Below the pieces are notes generated by a model that did not search any database, was not told where the DNA came from, and saw only the letters and a list, made by a program, of their open reading frames with translations. Position numbers and translations under genes: made by a program. Shown piece after piece: positions 7,927 to 8,025 of a stretch of 8,025 nucleotides of DNA. The DNA is from Rhodospirillales bacterium. GTDB lineage: Bacteria; Pseudomonadota; Alphaproteobacteria; Rhodospirillales; Casp-alpha2. The DNA lies in contig JANRAT010000081.1 in the NCBI GenBank assembly GCA_030727885.1, positions 1 through 8,025 of the forward strand. The letters are read 5' to 3'. The stretch's first letter is position 1. Each line of letters opens with the position of its first letter.

Positions 7927-7946
7927 CCCTCTCCCGAGCGAGAGGG
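7927..7946. terminator. Hairpin in convergent gap after agmatinase
   Basis: CCCTCTC (7927-7933) and GAGAGGG (7940-7946) form a perfect 7-bp stem with loop CCGAGC, 3 bases after the agmatinase stop codon and 13 bases before the end of the minus-strand gene. On the + strand it is followed by G-rich sequence, not T. On the - strand it is followed by CATTTATTT, so it may terminate the leftward gene better than agmatinase. Confidence 0.55.
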
Positions 7947-7959
7947 TGGGGGAATGAAC

Positions 7960-8025
7960 TCAGCCCTGCGGCATCAGGCCGATCCTGGCGGCGCCGAGGA
8001 TGCGGCCGTTGTGGGACGACTGCAC
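7960..8025 (-). CDS. C-terminal fragment of an unidentified minus-strand gene (continues beyond window)
   Basis: The minus strand is open from the right edge to a TGA (complement of 7960-7962), giving 21 residues in two parts: VQSSHNGRILGAA then RIGLMPQG. Codon use is GC-rich at third positions like its neighbours, which supports real coding, and the hairpin 7927-7946 lies just past its stop. I cannot assign a family from 21 residues. The gene is convergent with agmatinase. Confidence 0.5.
   Translation of the reverse strand: MQSSHNGRILGAARIGLMPQG

Overview
The window looks like chromosomal DNA of an alphaproteobacterium, most likely a Rhodospirillales (Thalassospira- or Magnetospirillum-like) relative. 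The evidence is moderately high GC coding sequence, a carB-greA pair, and a divergent Lrp/AsnC-trxB-LysR block whose LysR protein closely resembles rhizobial LsrB / Brucella VtlR. A short encapsulated-ferritin-type protein and palindromic repeats with a CTTGA loop of the kind common in alphaproteobacteria point the same way. The taxonomic call is inference; there is no rRNA here.

Layout: (1) 1-2417 is the 3' three-quarters of carB (large subunit of carbamoyl-phosphate synthetase), followed by greA (2522-2995), both on the + strand. greA has an unusual leader in which a hairpin sits between a perfect Shine-Dalgarno and the ATG. (2) A convergent gap (2996-3153) holds a double palindromic repeat. 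(3) An Lrp/AsnC regulator (3154-3639, minus) diverges from trxB (3855-4835, plus). Their shared control region carries a 30-bp dyad that is a good candidate Lrp-type operator. (4) trxB is followed after 34 bases by an lsrB/vtlR-like LysR gene that starts at TTG. (5) The 415-base gap after lsrB has no protein gene. It appears to hold a roughly 118-nt small RNA (about 5941-6058) with three CUCCC motifs and a strong intrinsic terminator. In rhizobia and Brucella, AbcR (alpha-r15) sRNAs lie next to lsrB/vtlR, so this is probably an AbcR-like sRNA. A second copy of the palindromic repeat follows. (6) On the minus strand lie an orphan encapsulated-ferritin-like protein without a targeting tail (6182-6475) and a 62-codon hypothetical protein (6579-6767). 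(7) An agmatinase-family ureohydrolase (6934-7923, plus) ends at a hairpin that faces the 3' end of an unidentified minus-strand gene leaving the window.

How the parts may work together: carB (pyrimidine/arginine precursor supply) and greA (transcript cleavage) are housekeeping genes. Thioredoxin reductase, the LsrB-type regulator, the sRNA and the iron-storage-type ferritin suggest a redox/iron and nutrient-uptake control neighbourhood. The most interesting item is the lsrB-sRNA pair outside the Rhizobiales. Next are the covarying palindromic repeats, which occupy two of the window's three convergent gaps, and an LsrB homologue with no cysteine at all.
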